Assembly: GCA_028280405.1 (NCBI GenBank)
Contig: JANQLW010000075.1
Span: forward strand, 1 to 64,000
DNA from: Bacteroidales bacterium
GTDB taxonomy: Bacteria > Bacteroidota > Bacteroidia > Bacteroidales > GCA-2711565
Length of the DNA: 64,000 nucleotides
Reading direction: 5' to 3'
Made by a program: the position numbers and the translations under genes. Numbering within the stretch: position 1 is the first letter of the stretch; each line of letters begins with the position of its first letter. The notes under the pieces are model-generated. The model did no database searches and was not told the origin of the DNA. It saw only the letters and a list, made by a program, of their open reading frames with translations. Of the stretch, positions 43,212-52,794 are shown piece by piece.

Positions 43212-44237
43212 ATGAGCAATATTGAACAATATAGTCAAACAGACTTTTACAAAAAAGTTGCAAACTTACTGAAAGAAGCACGAAAAAGTGTTGTTCAAGC
43301 AGTTAATAAAACAATGGTTTATACCTATTTTGAGATAGGACGGATGATTGTTGAAGAAGAACAAAATGGAAAAGAACGTGCAGAGTATGGAAAACAGATT
43401 TTAAAAGAACTATCTAATCGACTAAATGCCGAGTTTGGCAAAGGTTTCTCAGTTGATAATCTGGAAAATATGCGGAAGTTTTATTTAAGGTATTCAATTC
43501 CCGAAACACTGTCTCGGAAATCTGAAACTCCTGATTTTCAACTTGGTTGGTCTCATTATTTAAAACTAATTCGTATTGATAACGAAGCGGAAAGAAAATT
43601 TTATGAAATAGAAGCGAAACTAAACAATTGGAGTTTGCGAGAACTAAAAAGACAATGTGATAGTGCTTTATATCAAAGACTTGTTTTAAGCAAAGACAAG
43701 AAACTTGTTAAAGAATTATCAAACAAAGGACAACTGATAGAAAAGCCAAAAGATGCGTTAAAAGACCCATATGTTTTGGAATTTGTTGGTTTGCCTGAAA
43801 ACAAATCTTATTCAGAGACAGAACTTGAACAAAAATTAATTGACAAATTAGAATACTTCCTTTTAGAACTTGGAAAAGGTTACACTTTTGTTGCAAGACA
43901 AAAAAGGATTACAATAGATGAAAAACATTTTAGAGTTGACTTGGTCTTCTATAATCGAATTCTCAAATCGTTTGTACTTATTGATTTAAAAATAGGGGAA
44001 TTAAGGCATCAGGACATTGGGCAATTGCAAATGTATGTAAACTATTACGATAGGTTTGTTAAATTGGATGACGAAAATAAAACAATAGGGATTATTCTAT
44101 GTCAAGATAAAAGTGAAACACTTGTAGAGATAACTTTGCCTGAAAACAACGAACAGATTTTTGCAAGTAAATATCAAACAGTTCTACCAAGCAAGAAAGA
44201 ATTAAGGCAATTGATTGAAAATATGGGAGATGAATAA
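43212..44237 (+). CDS. DUF1016 PD-(D/E)xK nuclease (YhcG-like)
   Basis: A 341-residue soluble protein with an N-terminal DUF1016 helical domain (about 10-170, with VVQAVNKTMVYTYFEIGRMI and LGWSHYLKLIRI) and a C-terminal PD-(D/E)xK nuclease domain (about 200-330, catalytic FRVDLVFYN and FVLIDLKIGEL). Members are common in accessory regions beside restriction and toxin genes and are thought to act on DNA, but the role is not settled. As the only gene of a cassette it fits a defence or DNA-processing function. Confidence 0.85.
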   Translation: MSNIEQYSQTDFYKKVANLLKEARKSVVQAVNKTMVYTYFEIGRMIVEEEQNGKERAEYGKQILKELSNRLNAEFGKGFSVDNLENMRKFYLRYSIPETLSRKSETPDFQLGWSHYLKLIRIDNEAERKFYEIEAKLNNWSLRELKRQCDSALYQRLVLSKDKKLVKELSNKGQLIEKPKDALKDPYVLEFVGLPENKSYSETELEQKLIDKLEYFLLELGKGYTFVARQKRITIDEKHFRVDLVFYNRILKSFVLIDLKIGELRHQDIGQLQMYVNYYDRFVKLDDENKTIGIILCQDKSETLVEITLPENNEQIFASKYQTVLPSKKELRQLIENMGDE

Positions 44238-44246
44238 CCAACAAAC

Positions 44247-44376
44247 CGCTAACAATGTATATACAAAGTATGCGTGATAGTAGTAAATTCAACGCTTGTA
44301 GCCCGCTTCAAATTTGTAAAGGTTTGATAAGTTTGAAGCCTACAATCGCCTACTTTGCATATACTCACCGTTGGCA
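44247..44376 (+). repeat. attC-like site, 130 bp, closing the DUF1016 cassette
   Basis: It starts CGCTAACAATGTATATAC and ends GCATATACTCACCGTTGGCA. The outer arms pair over more than 20 bp with small bulges (TATATACAAAGTATGCG against GTATATGCAAAGTAGGCG). An inner pair is TTGTAGCCCGCTTCAAA with TTTGAAGCCTACAA. It has the same length and end motifs as the site at 25041-25170. Confidence 0.7.
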
Positions 44377-44450
44377 GTGATTAGAAAACATTGAAAGATA
44401 AAAAATGATCTTAAGTTGATTTGATAAAGCAATAGAAAAGAAGGCACTAT

Positions 44451-45326
44451 ATGAATATAAAAATAATAATCGGCTGGATTTCAATTTCCATTTCAATATT
44501 GATAGCTTGTTTTTGGGCATTTTGGGGTATCATTGAAAATTTTCATGAAGGATGGTATCATTCTTCTTTCAAGAAAAACATTGTGTTGATGTTCATTCAG
44601 TACTTAAGCCCGATGATAATCACAATATCTTTAACACTTATTTCAATTAGACAGAACAGAATTGGTGCCATACTATTTTTTATTATTGGTGTCATATTAT
44701 CTTTTCTTGTAAATAATTCAATCGTTTCCATTCCATTTATGGTTATTGGTATACTATATTGGTTTAGCGACTTCACATCCAAGAAATGGAAATACCGCTT
44801 AAGTTTTGTCTTGCCTTTTTTAACACTAATAGTTTTTGGCATTGAACCTATCATAAGAGTAAGTGGGAGAGTCAATGATGGAAACTTTGGAAGTAGAAAA
44901 ATAGAGCAAAATAATATCTCATTGGTTTGGGCACCAAAAGGTCCCGGTTGGCCAAGCGATGGTACAAGTTGGCACAAAGCGGATAGTATATGCAATTATT
45001 TAACAGAAGATGGTTTAGCAATCGCAACTGAACCTCAAAATATTTGGCGACTACCAACTGTTGAAGAAACTGTTAGGTCAATGCAAAGACATGGGGTTAA
45101 CTGCAAAGGAAGGCTAAACGCAAAAGGAGAGCCTGAATATGAAATACGTCCAGATAAGGAAACCCCATTATGGAACCCCAATTCAAAGGTTATTTATTGG
45201 TGGACTAAAACAGAGATTGATAAAAACAATGCATATATAATTGTATATGATGGAAAAATTTGGAAAAGAAAAAAGAATTTTAGTGCAAACTATTTAGGGT
45301 TTAGGGCTGTTAAAGAAACGGAATAA
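44451..45326 (+). CDS. Membrane protein with C-terminal Lcl/DUF1566-like domain
   Basis: A 291-residue protein with about five hydrophobic helices in residues 5-140 and a C-terminal domain (about 155-290) with the Lcl/DUF1566 pattern WRLPTVEETVRS, VIYWWTKTEID and NYLGFRAVKE, related to sulfatase-modifying/C-type-lectin-like folds. The function is unknown; the domain often binds ligand outside the cell. It is the single gene of the second cassette of array 2. Confidence 0.7.
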   Translation: MNIKIIIGWISISISILIACFWAFWGIIENFHEGWYHSSFKKNIVLMFIQYLSPMIITISLTLISIRQNRIGAILFFIIGVILSFLVNNSIVSIPFMVIGILYWFSDFTSKKWKYRLSFVLPFLTLIVFGIEPIIRVSGRVNDGNFGSRKIEQNNISLVWAPKGPGWPSDGTSWHKADSICNYLTEDGLAIATEPQNIWRLPTVEETVRSMQRHGVNCKGRLNAKGEPEYEIRPDKETPLWNPNSKVIYWWTKTEIDKNNAYIIVYDGKIWKRKKNFSANYLGFRAVKETE

Positions 45327-45368
45327 TAACTGCCAAGGCAGTATCCATAAAACTGTGTAAATAAAAAA

Positions 45369-45395
45369 ACCAACCAGATATAACATCTGATTGGT
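45369..45395 (-). terminator. Terminator of rplS
   Basis: On the reverse strand ACCAATCAGAT, loop GTTAT, ATCTGGTTGGT (11 pairs, one G-U) is followed by a T-rich run. It lies about 38 bp past the rplS stop. Confidence 0.85.
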
Positions 45396-45432
45396 CTCTT
45401 TATTTCTCCTAGATAAAAATATTAAATTTATC

Positions 45433-45786
45433 TTATCTTCTAGCTTCTTTAATTCTGGCTTTTTTACCTCTTAATCCTCTTAGGTAGAAAATACGTGCTC
45501 TTCTAACAACACCTTTTTTGTTTACCGTAATACTTTCAATAAATGGAGAAGAAATTGGAAAAATTCTCTCTACACCAATATTGTTAGAAATTTTGCGAAC
45601 GGTGAATGTTTCTGTTGGTCCACTACCAGCTCTTTGTAAAACAATTCCCTGGAAATTTTGGATTCTTTCTTTATCACCTTCTTTAATTTTATATTGAACA
45701 GTTATAGTGTCTCCAGCTTTAAATTCTGGGAATTCTTTAACTGTTGCTAAATCTTCAACGTACTGTAGTAACTCGTTCTTACTCAT
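45433..45786 (-). CDS. rplS: 50S ribosomal protein L19
   Basis: A 117-residue basic protein with the L19 signature: [54 protein letters not shown] and the tail [15 protein letters not shown]. It is part of the large ribosomal subunit at the 30S interface. It lies downstream of trmD, as in many bacteria, but has its own -7 box, so the two may be separately transcribed. Confidence 0.97.
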   Translation of the reverse strand: MSKNELLQYVEDLATVKEFPEFKAGDTITVQYKIKEGDKERIQNFQGIVLQRAGSGPTETFTVRKISNNIGVERIFPISSPFIESITVNKKGVVRRARIFYLRGLRGKKARIKEARR

Positions 45787-45824
45787 TTCTATGACCTTTA
45801 AATGATTTCTTCAAAAAATGAGTG

Positions 45825-45832
45825 CAAATATA
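45825..45832 (-). promoter_or_regulatory. -7 box for rplS
   Basis: The reverse strand reads TATATTTG, 38 nt before the rplS start, inside the 154-bp trmD-rplS gap. Confidence 0.5.
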
Positions 45833-45940
45833 CATTAATATTTTTGAAAAATACTAGCAAATCCATACTTTTTTTGAAAAATAGAAATAAACAATGAGTT
45901 GTTTATAAAATAGATCAGAAAAATGAAGTTTATTGGGGAA

Positions 45941-46618
45941 TTATTCTTCCAGTAATCCTGGCCTTCTTTCTTTTGTTCTTTTGATTGACTGATCCAGTTT
46001 CCATTCCTGAATTGCTTTTTCATTTCCTGAAAGAAGGATTTCCGGAACATCCCAATTATTAAATGATCTCGGGCGCGTATAAGCAGGAGGAGAAATCAGG
46101 TTATTTTGAAAAGAATCTGACAAAGCTGAGGTTTCATCTCCTAAAACACCCGGTATTAACCTTACAATACTATCAGTAAGTACAGTTGCTCCCAGTTCTC
46201 CTCCGGATAATACATAATCTCCAATAGAAATCTCTTTGGTAATAAGATGTTCCCTTATTCTTTCATCAACTCCTTTGTAATGGCCACATAGTATAATAAT
46301 ATTCTTATAATTAATAAATTTATTTACCATTTTTTGATCCAACAACTCCCCATCCGGACACATATAAATAATATCATCGTAAGTGCGTTGGGATTTTAAT
46401 GCTTCAATACATTTGAATATAGGCTCAATCATCATGACCATTCCGGCACCTCCTCCAAAAGCATAATCATCTACACTTTTGTATTTGTTAGTTGAAAATT
46501 CTCTTAAGTCATGTAAATAAATCTCAACAATCCCTTTTTCTTTGGCTCTTTTAATGATAGAGTAGGAGAAAGGTCCTTCAAACATTTCCGGAAATATGGT
46601 AATAATATCTATGCGCAT
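45941..46618 (-). CDS. trmD: tRNA (guanosine(37)-N1)-methyltransferase
   Basis: A 225-residue SPOUT methyltransferase that makes m1G37 in tRNA to prevent frameshifting. Motifs: [36 protein letters not shown], the trefoil-knot loop [13 protein letters not shown], and the C-terminal [20 protein letters not shown]. The length is normal. It has its own -7 box. Confidence 0.97.
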   Translation of the reverse strand: MRIDIITIFPEMFEGPFSYSIIKRAKEKGIVEIYLHDLREFSTNKYKSVDDYAFGGGAGMVMMIEPIFKCIEALKSQRTYDDIIYMCPDGELLDQKMVNKFINYKNIIILCGHYKGVDERIREHLITKEISIGDYVLSGGELGATVLTDSIVRLIPGVLGDETSALSDSFQNNLISPPAYTRPRSFNNWDVPEILLSGNEKAIQEWKLDQSIKRTKERRPGLLEE

Positions 46619-46633
46619 CGAATTATTTTTCTA

Positions 46634-46641
46634 CAAAAATA
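46634..46641 (-). promoter_or_regulatory. -7 box for trmD
   Basis: The reverse strand reads TATTTTTG, 15 nt before the trmD start. A TTTG lies about 23 nt further upstream. Confidence 0.4.
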
Positions 46642-46913
46642 ATAAAACCTTCAATGATTACATACAAATTACAAGTGTATACTTATTTAGATGAAAATTG
46701 GTGATGTATACAGTTGTAAATGTATAAAGTTAGATTTTTAGAGCTTATATATACAATGCTAAACAAAATTTTATCAAATAATTAAAGAATTGTAATAAAA
46801 TTATAATAAAGTGCAGATATAGAGGGTAAAATGAATAACAAGTAAAGTGTTTCTTTAAGTTTTTTTGATAATTTAAGTATTAAAATCACTAATGTTTTTA
46901 CAATACTAATAAT

Positions 46914-46973
46914 TTACAAATGTAACCTTAAATAAATTTACCATTGTAAACGTTATATTGATTACATTTGTAA
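46914..46973 (+). promoter_or_regulatory. Three tandem operator-like palindromes and promoter of the HTH gene
   Basis: TTACAAATGTAA (46914), TTACCATTGTAA (46938) and TTACATTTGTAA (46962) share TTAC-N4-GTAA, and their starts are exactly 24 bp apart. The third contains the -7 box TACATTTG (46963-46970) and ends 1 nt before the ATG, so a bound repressor would block both transcription and the start. The upstream part of the 356-bp gap at 46619-46974 is AT-rich with nothing else clear. Confidence 0.6.
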
Positions 46974-46974
46974 C

Positions 46975-47394
46975 ATGATTGAGAGGATAAAAAAAATTAT
47001 TGAATTCGAAAGTTTAAATTCCGCACAATTTGCAGATAGAATTGGAGTGCAAAGATCAAGCATCTCTCATATATTATCCGGGAGAAACAAGCCTAGTTTG
47101 GAATTTGTACAAAAAGTACTTCATGCATTTCCTTCAATAAATACTGATTGGTTACTTTCAGGTAAAGGAAAGATGGAAGGATTAGATAAATCTATTTTAG
47201 ATTTATCGACCACCAGAAAGCAAGATGAATTATTTAATTTGTCGAAAATGAAGCCGGATGAGAATAGACCGGCATCAAGCTCCATATTAAGTTCTAATGA
47301 ACAAAAAAATCCGATTCCTACTGATAATTCAAAGGTTGAAAGGGTAATTATCTTTTATAAGAATGGGAAATTCAGAGAATATTTTCCTGAATAA
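46975..47394 (+). CDS. XRE-family helix-turn-helix regulator
   Basis: A 139-residue protein. Residues 1-60 are an XRE HTH (SAQFADRIGVQRSSISHILSG), followed by DWLLSGKGKM, a common Bacteroidota variant. The rest is a polar linker and a short C-terminal segment (VERVIIFYKNGKFREYF). The ATG lies directly next to the -7 box, so the mRNA is probably leaderless or nearly so. The operator triplet in front suggests that it represses itself. Its other targets are unknown. Confidence 0.85.
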   Translation: MIERIKKIIEFESLNSAQFADRIGVQRSSISHILSGRNKPSLEFVQKVLHAFPSINTDWLLSGKGKMEGLDKSILDLSTTRKQDELFNLSKMKPDENRPASSSILSSNEQKNPIPTDNSKVERVIIFYKNGKFREYFPE

Positions 47395-47401
47395 GATATC
47401 T

Positions 47402-47821
47402 TTAAACCATTTCTATTCCGCTAAAAAAGAAATTGGATTCAATAATGGCATTTTCGTCACTATCCGAGCCATGTACTGCATTTTGCTGCATAGATGTAGC
47501 AAACATTTTCCGAATGGTACCTTCTTTAGCTTTCTCCGGATTAGTGGCTCCAATAAGTTTTCTATATTCTTCTATTGCATTTTCCTTTTCCAAAATGGCA
47601 GCAACAATAGGCCCCGATGACATAAAAATGCATAAATCTTTATAAAAAGGTTTATCCTTATGGACTTTGTAGAATTCTTCCGCTCCTTTAAAAGGGAGCC
47701 TTACGAGTTTCAAGGCTACAATTTTAAAACCTGCTTCACTAATAATGGCTAAAATATTCCCTGTATATCCGTTTTTTACTGCTGTGGGCTTTATAATTGT
47801 AAAAGTTTTGTTTCCACTCAT
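47402..47821 (-). CDS. ndk: Nucleoside diphosphate kinase
   Basis: A 139-residue enzyme that transfers phosphate between nucleoside tri- and diphosphates. The start [17 protein letters not shown], the middle [18 protein letters not shown] and the active-site [12 protein letters not shown] with phosphohistidine H117 are all conserved. It converges with the HTH gene, with 7 bp between the stops. Confidence 0.97.
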   Translation of the reverse strand: MSGNKTFTIIKPTAVKNGYTGNILAIISEAGFKIVALKLVRLPFKGAEEFYKVHKDKPFYKDLCIFMSSGPIVAAILEKENAIEEYRKLIGATNPEKAKEGTIRKMFATSMQQNAVHGSDSDENAIIESNFFFSGIEMV

Positions 47822-47930
47822 GGTATTCGTATTAATGATAATTTAATTTAAAAGTTTAGTGATACTAATTTACTAAAAATAACTAATTTTATCCTTAATA
47901 TTTTCAGATATAAATTCAAACATTTTAAAT

Positions 47931-48935
47931 TTGGCTCCAGCAGAATTAAATAAACTAAATAAGCTATTAGACAAGGATTCCGTAAGAATCGTATTAACAA
48001 CTCATAAAAACCCTGATGGTGACGCTATAGGTTCAGTACTGGCTTTATACGGCTATTTAAGGTCCAGAGGTTTTAATAATGTAGAATGTATTGTTCCGGA
48101 TGCTTATCCATCCTTTTTAGCATGGTTGCCCAATAATGATGTTATTTATGTATTTGAAAATGATTCTGATTACTGTAATGAATTAATTAAACAAGCTGAT
48201 ATCATTTTTAGCCTTGATTATAATGCCTTTCATCGTACGGGAATCATGGAAGAAAGCCTAACTAAGGCTTCAGGTAAAAAAGTATTAATTGATCACCACC
48301 TTGAACCCGATTCATGCTTTGATATTTCATATTCGAAAATTGATACTTCTTCTACCGCTGAATTAATATATAATTTTATTGAAAGTAATCAAAACACACA
48401 TCTCATAACTAAAGCTATTGCAGAAGCTCTTTATGTTGGCATCATGACCGATACCGGTTCATTCAGTTACTCATGCAATTATGAAAAAACTTACCATATC
48501 GTAGCTCATTTGATCAAACTGGGGATAGATAGTGAAAAAATACACCAACTAATTTATAATACGTTTACTGAAAACCGGCTACGATTATTAGGATATTGTT
48601 TAAGTGAACGGCTTACTGTGCTTAAAGAAAAGAGAACCGCATACATTTATTTAACTAAAGAAGATTTAAACAGATTTAATTATCAAACCGGAGATACTGA
48701 AGGAGTCGTTAATTATGCATTAAGCATTGAAGATATTGAAATAGCTGCTTTGTTTACAGAAAGAGATGATTTAATCAGAATATCATTAAGATCGAAAGGA
48801 GATTTTTCTGTAAATGATTTTGCCCGTAAATATTTTGATGGAGGAGGCCATAAAAGAGCTGCAGGTGGCAATTCTTATGAGAGTATGCAAAATACACTCA
48901 AGAGATTTGAAGAAAAGATCAGAACTTCACTATAA
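47931..48935 (+). CDS. nrnA: DHH phosphoesterase, NrnA-type oligoribonuclease/pAp phosphatase
   Basis: A 334-residue protein starting at a TTG (MAPAELNKLNKL); no earlier in-frame ATG exists. The DHH domain has HKNPDGDAIGS, SLDYN, LIDHHLEPD and MTDTGSF; the DHHA1 domain has YFDGGGHKRAAGG. NrnA enzymes degrade short RNAs and dephosphorylate pAp, a by-product of sulfate assimilation in organisms that use PAPS. It is divergent from ndk. Confidence 0.9.
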   Translation: MAPAELNKLNKLLDKDSVRIVLTTHKNPDGDAIGSVLALYGYLRSRGFNNVECIVPDAYPSFLAWLPNNDVIYVFENDSDYCNELIKQADIIFSLDYNAFHRTGIMEESLTKASGKKVLIDHHLEPDSCFDISYSKIDTSSTAELIYNFIESNQNTHLITKAIAEALYVGIMTDTGSFSYSCNYEKTYHIVAHLIKLGIDSEKIHQLIYNTFTENRLRLLGYCLSERLTVLKEKRTAYIYLTKEDLNRFNYQTGDTEGVVNYALSIEDIEIAALFTERDDLIRISLRSKGDFSVNDFARKYFDGGGHKRAAGGNSYESMQNTLKRFEEKIRTSL

Positions 48936-48936
48936 C

Positions 48937-48965
48937 AAAAAAGTCCCGTCATTGAGGGATTTTCT
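48937..48965. terminator. Short bidirectional terminator
   Basis: AAAAAAGTCCC-gtcattga-GGGATTTTCT lies between the convergent nrnA and kinase genes. The GC stem is only four to five pairs, with A and T runs on the two sides. Confidence 0.45.
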
Positions 48966-48968
48966 ATT

Positions 48969-50216
48969 CTAATTATCTTGAACAAAGTCAATCAGATTTA
49001 AAAGCTCTTTAGGTTTGAATGGCTTTGCCAAATACTCATCCATTCCGGCAGATAAACACATATTACGATCTCTTTCCATGACATAGGCCGTAATTGCAAT
49101 GATCTTAATCTTATCCTTATCCGTTTTGTCTTTTTCCAGTTCCCTGATTTCATTGGTGGCCTCAATGCCATCCATTACAGGCATCTGAATATCCATTAAA
49201 ATCAAATCATAATAATTTTTTTTAAATAATTTGATGGCAACCCTACCATTTTCAGCTATATCAATACTATGGCCTTCCTTCTTTAGGGTAGCCATTGCAA
49301 ATTTCTGATTAAGCAAATTGTCTTCAACCAAAAGAATAGAAAGTTTTTTCTCAGGCTTCCTTGTAGTTTTGGTTATTTCCTTCTTAACCTCTTTTACATG
49401 TTCAACATCCTGTATTTGAAGATTAGCTGTGAACCAAAAAGTGGATCCCCTGCCAACCACACTATCAACACCAATTTCTCCATTCATTAAACTGGTTAGG
49501 TTCTTAGCTATGGCTAAGCCTAAACCCGTACCTCCATATTTCCGCGTAGTAGTAGAGTCAATTTGAGAAAATGCTTGGAATAGCTTCTCTTTATCTTCCT
49601 CTGAAATACCAATTCCCGTATCTATAACACTAAATTTAAATGTTCCTTTCTTATGATCCAGATTTTCAACTTCAACACGAATAGTCACACTTCCTTCCTT
49701 GGTATATTTGATTGCATTATTCGTTAAATTAGTAATAATCTGTTTTAGCCTGATCTCATCACCTATAAGCTCGTTAGGGACATTCGTATTGATTTCAGAA
49801 ATAAGCTCAATGCCCTTTCCTTTTGCTTTATTGCTTAATAAAGATTTTACATCGAGAATCTCTTTAGAAAGAGAGAAGTTATTCATTTCCAGTTTTAGTT
49901 GATTGGCTTCTATTCTGGATAAGTCAAGAATATCATCTATAATAGTGAGCAAATTATTCCCGGAAACATTAATGATATCCAGGAATTCTCTCTGCTCCGC
50001 CGTAAGTTCAGTTTGTTTCAGAACATTATACATCCCAATAATACCATTCATAGGGGTTCTGATTTCGTGGCTGATATTAGCCAGGAACATGGACTTAAGC
50101 TGATTTGCAGCTTCATTTATCTCCTTAGCTTCTGCAAGCTCACTCTTCAAAGCAGTATTTTGTGCTCTTAAGATTTCAAGTTCTTTTAATAATTTTTCTT
50201 TTGATTTTTTATCCAT
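48969..50216 (-). CDS. Soluble hybrid histidine kinase/response regulator
   Basis: A 415-residue cytosolic protein without membrane segments: a coiled coil, residues 1-38, HisKA with the acceptor His in [13 protein letters not shown], HATPase_c ([17 protein letters not shown]), and a receiver domain from about 293 ([13 protein letters not shown]; Asp in LILMDIQMP; Lys in LAKPFKP). It is the last gene of the polysaccharide run, 20 bp after another hybrid kinase, so the two are probably made together and may pass phosphate between them. Confidence 0.9.
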   Translation of the reverse strand: MDKKSKEKLLKELEILRAQNTALKSELAEAKEINEAANQLKSMFLANISHEIRTPMNGIIGMYNVLKQTELTAEQREFLDIINVSGNNLLTIIDDILDLSRIEANQLKLEMNNFSLSKEILDVKSLLSNKAKGKGIELISEINTNVPNELIGDEIRLKQIITNLTNNAIKYTKEGSVTIRVEVENLDHKKGTFKFSVIDTGIGISEEDKEKLFQAFSQIDSTTTRKYGGTGLGLAIAKNLTSLMNGEIGVDSVVGRGSTFWFTANLQIQDVEHVKEVKKEITKTTRKPEKKLSILLVEDNLLNQKFAMATLKKEGHSIDIAENGRVAIKLFKKNYYDLILMDIQMPVMDGIEATNEIRELEKDKTDKDKIKIIAITAYVMERDRNMCLSAGMDEYLAKPFKPKELLNLIDFVQDN

Positions 50217-50236
50217 AATCTATCGTTCTAAGGAAA

Positions 50237-51955
50237 TTAATGTTTATTTTTTTTAGTCATTTCCAGTTGTCTGTAAATACTATTGATTAAAGCATTTTTA
50301 TTTACAGGCTTTGGAATATAATCATCAAATCCGGCTTCTAACAGCCTTTCTTTATCACCAGCCATAGCATAAGCTGTTTGTGCAATAAACGGAACAAATT
50401 TATACTCGGGCCATTTTTCTTTAACTTCATTCATCAGTATGATGCCATCCCATGGAGCCGGAAGGTTTATATCAAAAAGCATAATATCAAATATGAGTCC
50501 TTGTTTATGTGCTTTTTCTATAATCTCAAGGGTTTCTTCTCCATCCACAGCCAACGAATTATTCCCTATCTTATTAAGCATTTTATTCAGCACCAAGCGA
50601 TTCATCCGATCATCTTCTACTATAAAGATATTAATTTTTTCTGTAGCTTCCTTTTTCCCTTTCTGAGTGCCAGGTTCTTGAATTACAGCTTCTAATTCCA
50701 TATCGTTGGTATCAGCCCTCAGTTTAATTTGTACTGTAGTCCCGCCCCCTTTTTTAGATTCAACTAAAATTTCGCCATTCATTAAATCTAAAAGTCGCTT
50801 GCTAAGCGGTAAGCCTAAGCCAGCACCCTGATAATTTCGTGAATAGCCTAAACTTTCTTGTCTGAATGCTTCAAAGATATGATTCAGGTAAGTTTCATCA
50901 ATACCTATTCCTGTATCCTTAATAGATATACAGATCATACCGGATTCTATATCGAATTCAGAAATTACATTGATAAATCCTTTTTCAGTATATTTTATAG
51001 CATTATCGATAATATAAGTTAGAACTCTTGTAATACTTTGATCATCTCCAATAGCTTTTGGAATATCATTGAATTTCACATTGAGTTTAATACCTTTTTC
51101 ATTAGCTTTAAATTTAAAGAGTTTAGAGGTTTTCTCAATGATTTCATTTACAGCACAAGCTTTCAACTGAATCTCCATATCATTAGCTTCCATACGGCTA
51201 ATGTCAATGATATTATTCAGAAGGCTTAATAAGCGGTCACCACTTTCCCTGATGCCATTTGCATAATCATATAGTTCTTTATTTTCCATTAAGGAAAGTT
51301 CTGTAAGCAATAATTCAGAAAAACCTATGATACCATTTAAAGGTGTTCTTATTTCGTGAGACATATTGGATAGAAAAGCACTTTTTACATAATTAGCATC
51401 TTCAGCTTTTTTAAGTGCTTTTTTCAGTTCAATATCCATATTTTTCCGTTTCTCCAATTCTTCATTTACGGATTTGGTTTTTTCATCAACCTCCTGTTTA
51501 ATTTTTTCATTAAAGTCACTTAATTGTTTTTTCGTTTTCTCCAGGTCTTTTTTCATCTGATCGAGAAGAATCCCGGTTTTTCTCTTTTGAGATTTAAAAT
51601 AAACATAAGTAAGTATTAAGGCTACAATTAAAGCTATCAGATAAATATTGGTATGCAGATCAAAAAAACCTTTTTTAGGGGAGGTTGAATTTAAGATTTC
51701 CTTTTCATAATTGCTAAGAGCTTTAATAACCTGAAGTTGGTCCTGGGTATTTCTTTCCGCTTTGTGTTTAGAATACTCATAAATCTTCATTAATAATTTA
51801 AGATGGTCTTCTGACCTGTCATCACTATTAATTACAGAATCGATAGAACCTCTTGCTTCTAATTGCTCAATAAATTCAAATTTTTTATCTTCATTAGCAA
51901 AACCCCAAAAGGGGAGTAGCAGTAAGCTAAATGAAATAAGCAAGAGTTTTTTCAT
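50237..51955 (-). CDS. Membrane hybrid histidine kinase/response regulator
   Basis: The start is placed at [20 protein letters not shown], a clear signal peptide. An upstream start would overlap the methyltransferase gene. About 572 residues: a short periplasmic helix region, TM about 106-126 ([15 protein letters not shown]), a coiled coil, HisKA ([17 protein letters not shown]), HATPase_c ([16 protein letters not shown]) and a receiver ([12 protein letters not shown]; Asp in MLFDINLP; Lys in IPKPVNK). The receiver has an extra residue pair in APWDGI, where PxMDG is usual. Placement in the polysaccharide operon suggests control of surface-polymer production. Confidence 0.88.
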   Translation of the reverse strand: MKKLLLISFSLLLLPFWGFANEDKKFEFIEQLEARGSIDSVINSDDRSEDHLKLLMKIYEYSKHKAERNTQDQLQVIKALSNYEKEILNSTSPKKGFFDLHTNIYLIALIVALILTYVYFKSQKRKTGILLDQMKKDLEKTKKQLSDFNEKIKQEVDEKTKSVNEELEKRKNMDIELKKALKKAEDANYVKSAFLSNMSHEIRTPLNGIIGFSELLLTELSLMENKELYDYANGIRESGDRLLSLLNNIIDISRMEANDMEIQLKACAVNEIIEKTSKLFKFKANEKGIKLNVKFNDIPKAIGDDQSITRVLTYIIDNAIKYTEKGFINVISEFDIESGMICISIKDTGIGIDETYLNHIFEAFRQESLGYSRNYQGAGLGLPLSKRLLDLMNGEILVESKKGGGTTVQIKLRADTNDMELEAVIQEPGTQKGKKEATEKINIFIVEDDRMNRLVLNKMLNKIGNNSLAVDGEETLEIIEKAHKQGLIFDIMLFDINLPAPWDGIILMNEVKEKWPEYKFVPFIAQTAYAMAGDKERLLEAGFDDYIPKPVNKNALINSIYRQLEMTKKNKH

Positions 51956-51962
51956 TTTTATA

Positions 51963-52772
51963 TTATTTATGCGCAATGAATAAATGTTCTTTTCTATTAA
52001 CGGCCAGCCTGTCAAGTTTATTTTCGTCTTTCCAATCTATGTATGGATTAATTTCTTCTACTTTAAAGCCCGCATTTCTCAGGCGTTGTATATAATCGCC
52101 ACCATATATTCTGACATGATCAAATTGGCCGAAATGAACTTCCCTGTCTTTAGGATCAGTTATTTCAGGGTTCTCATATGTTTCGTCAATTGTGAATGAA
52201 ATAGGTACTTGTAAAATAGCCCATCCGCCAGGTTTAAGAATTCTGTATAATTCTTTCATTGCGAGTCCATCTTCTATGATATGCTCTAAAACATGATTAC
52301 AAATAATCACATCAAAAGATTTATCTTCGAAGCTTAAATCAGTAATATCAATGATAGAAATATCTTTAGAATAATAAAAACCTTCATGATATTTTACGCC
52401 TTGTTGGTATTCCAGATTTTTTAAACCACTCAATAAAGCCTTTAAACCTCCAGAAGGGGCTATATGTATGACTTTTAAATGATCTTTAAAAATATTGGAG
52501 TAATTCTTAAGGTAATGGTAAATTAAACGGTCTCTATCTGTAGAATAGCAACGCGGACAAACACAATTATTTCTACGGCCAGCACCAATAATATTCTTTT
52601 CTTTTATTACAGGAAGGTCAGAACCTCCGGGGAGCAGTTTTCTAAATGAATGTTTGCAAAATGGACAATAGTAGTTATTCCCATAATAAAAAACAGATTG
52701 AGATTTTTGCCAATATCCTCTTAATTTTTTCCCAAGATCAAAGGGGATAAGCTTTTTAAGTTTAGACTTCAT
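51963..52772 (-). CDS. SAM-dependent methyltransferase with N-terminal Cys pairs
   Basis: The start is taken at [16 protein letters not shown] (52770-52772). The longer frame from 52817 overlaps the upstream gene by 23 bp. About 269 residues: near the N-terminus CPFC and later CPRC form a possible zinc knuckle. The class I methyltransferase core follows: IHIAPSGG (motif I), [20 protein letters not shown] and LEHI, then [17 protein letters not shown]. The acceptor is unknown; a sugar of the surface polymer is likely from context. Confidence 0.8.
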   Translation of the reverse strand: MKSKLKKLIPFDLGKKLRGYWQKSQSVFYYGNNYYCPFCKHSFRKLLPGGSDLPVIKEKNIIGAGRRNNCVCPRCYSTDRDRLIYHYLKNYSNIFKDHLKVIHIAPSGGLKALLSGLKNLEYQQGVKYHEGFYYSKDISIIDITDLSFEDKSFDVIICNHVLEHIIEDGLAMKELYRILKPGGWAILQVPISFTIDETYENPEITDPKDREVHFGQFDHVRIYGGDYIQRLRNAGFKVEEINPYIDWKDENKLDRLAVNRKEHLFIAHK

Positions 52773-52794
52773 ATAGAAAATTGGGCTGATTATG

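Larger units (their letters stand above)
43136..45336 (+). mobile_element. Integron-like gene-cassette array 2 (two cassettes)
   Basis: Cassette 1 starts GTTAGCGGTTATTGG (43136) and ends CCAACAAACCGCTAAC (44238-44253), its near-perfect reverse complement. Cassette 2 starts GTTGGCAGTGATT (44370) and ends AATAACTGCCAA (to 45336), again the reverse complement. Both genes run in the plus direction, and the block is inserted between rlmB and rplS. The last attC-like site is reduced to ACTGCC-AA-GGCAGT. Confidence 0.65.
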
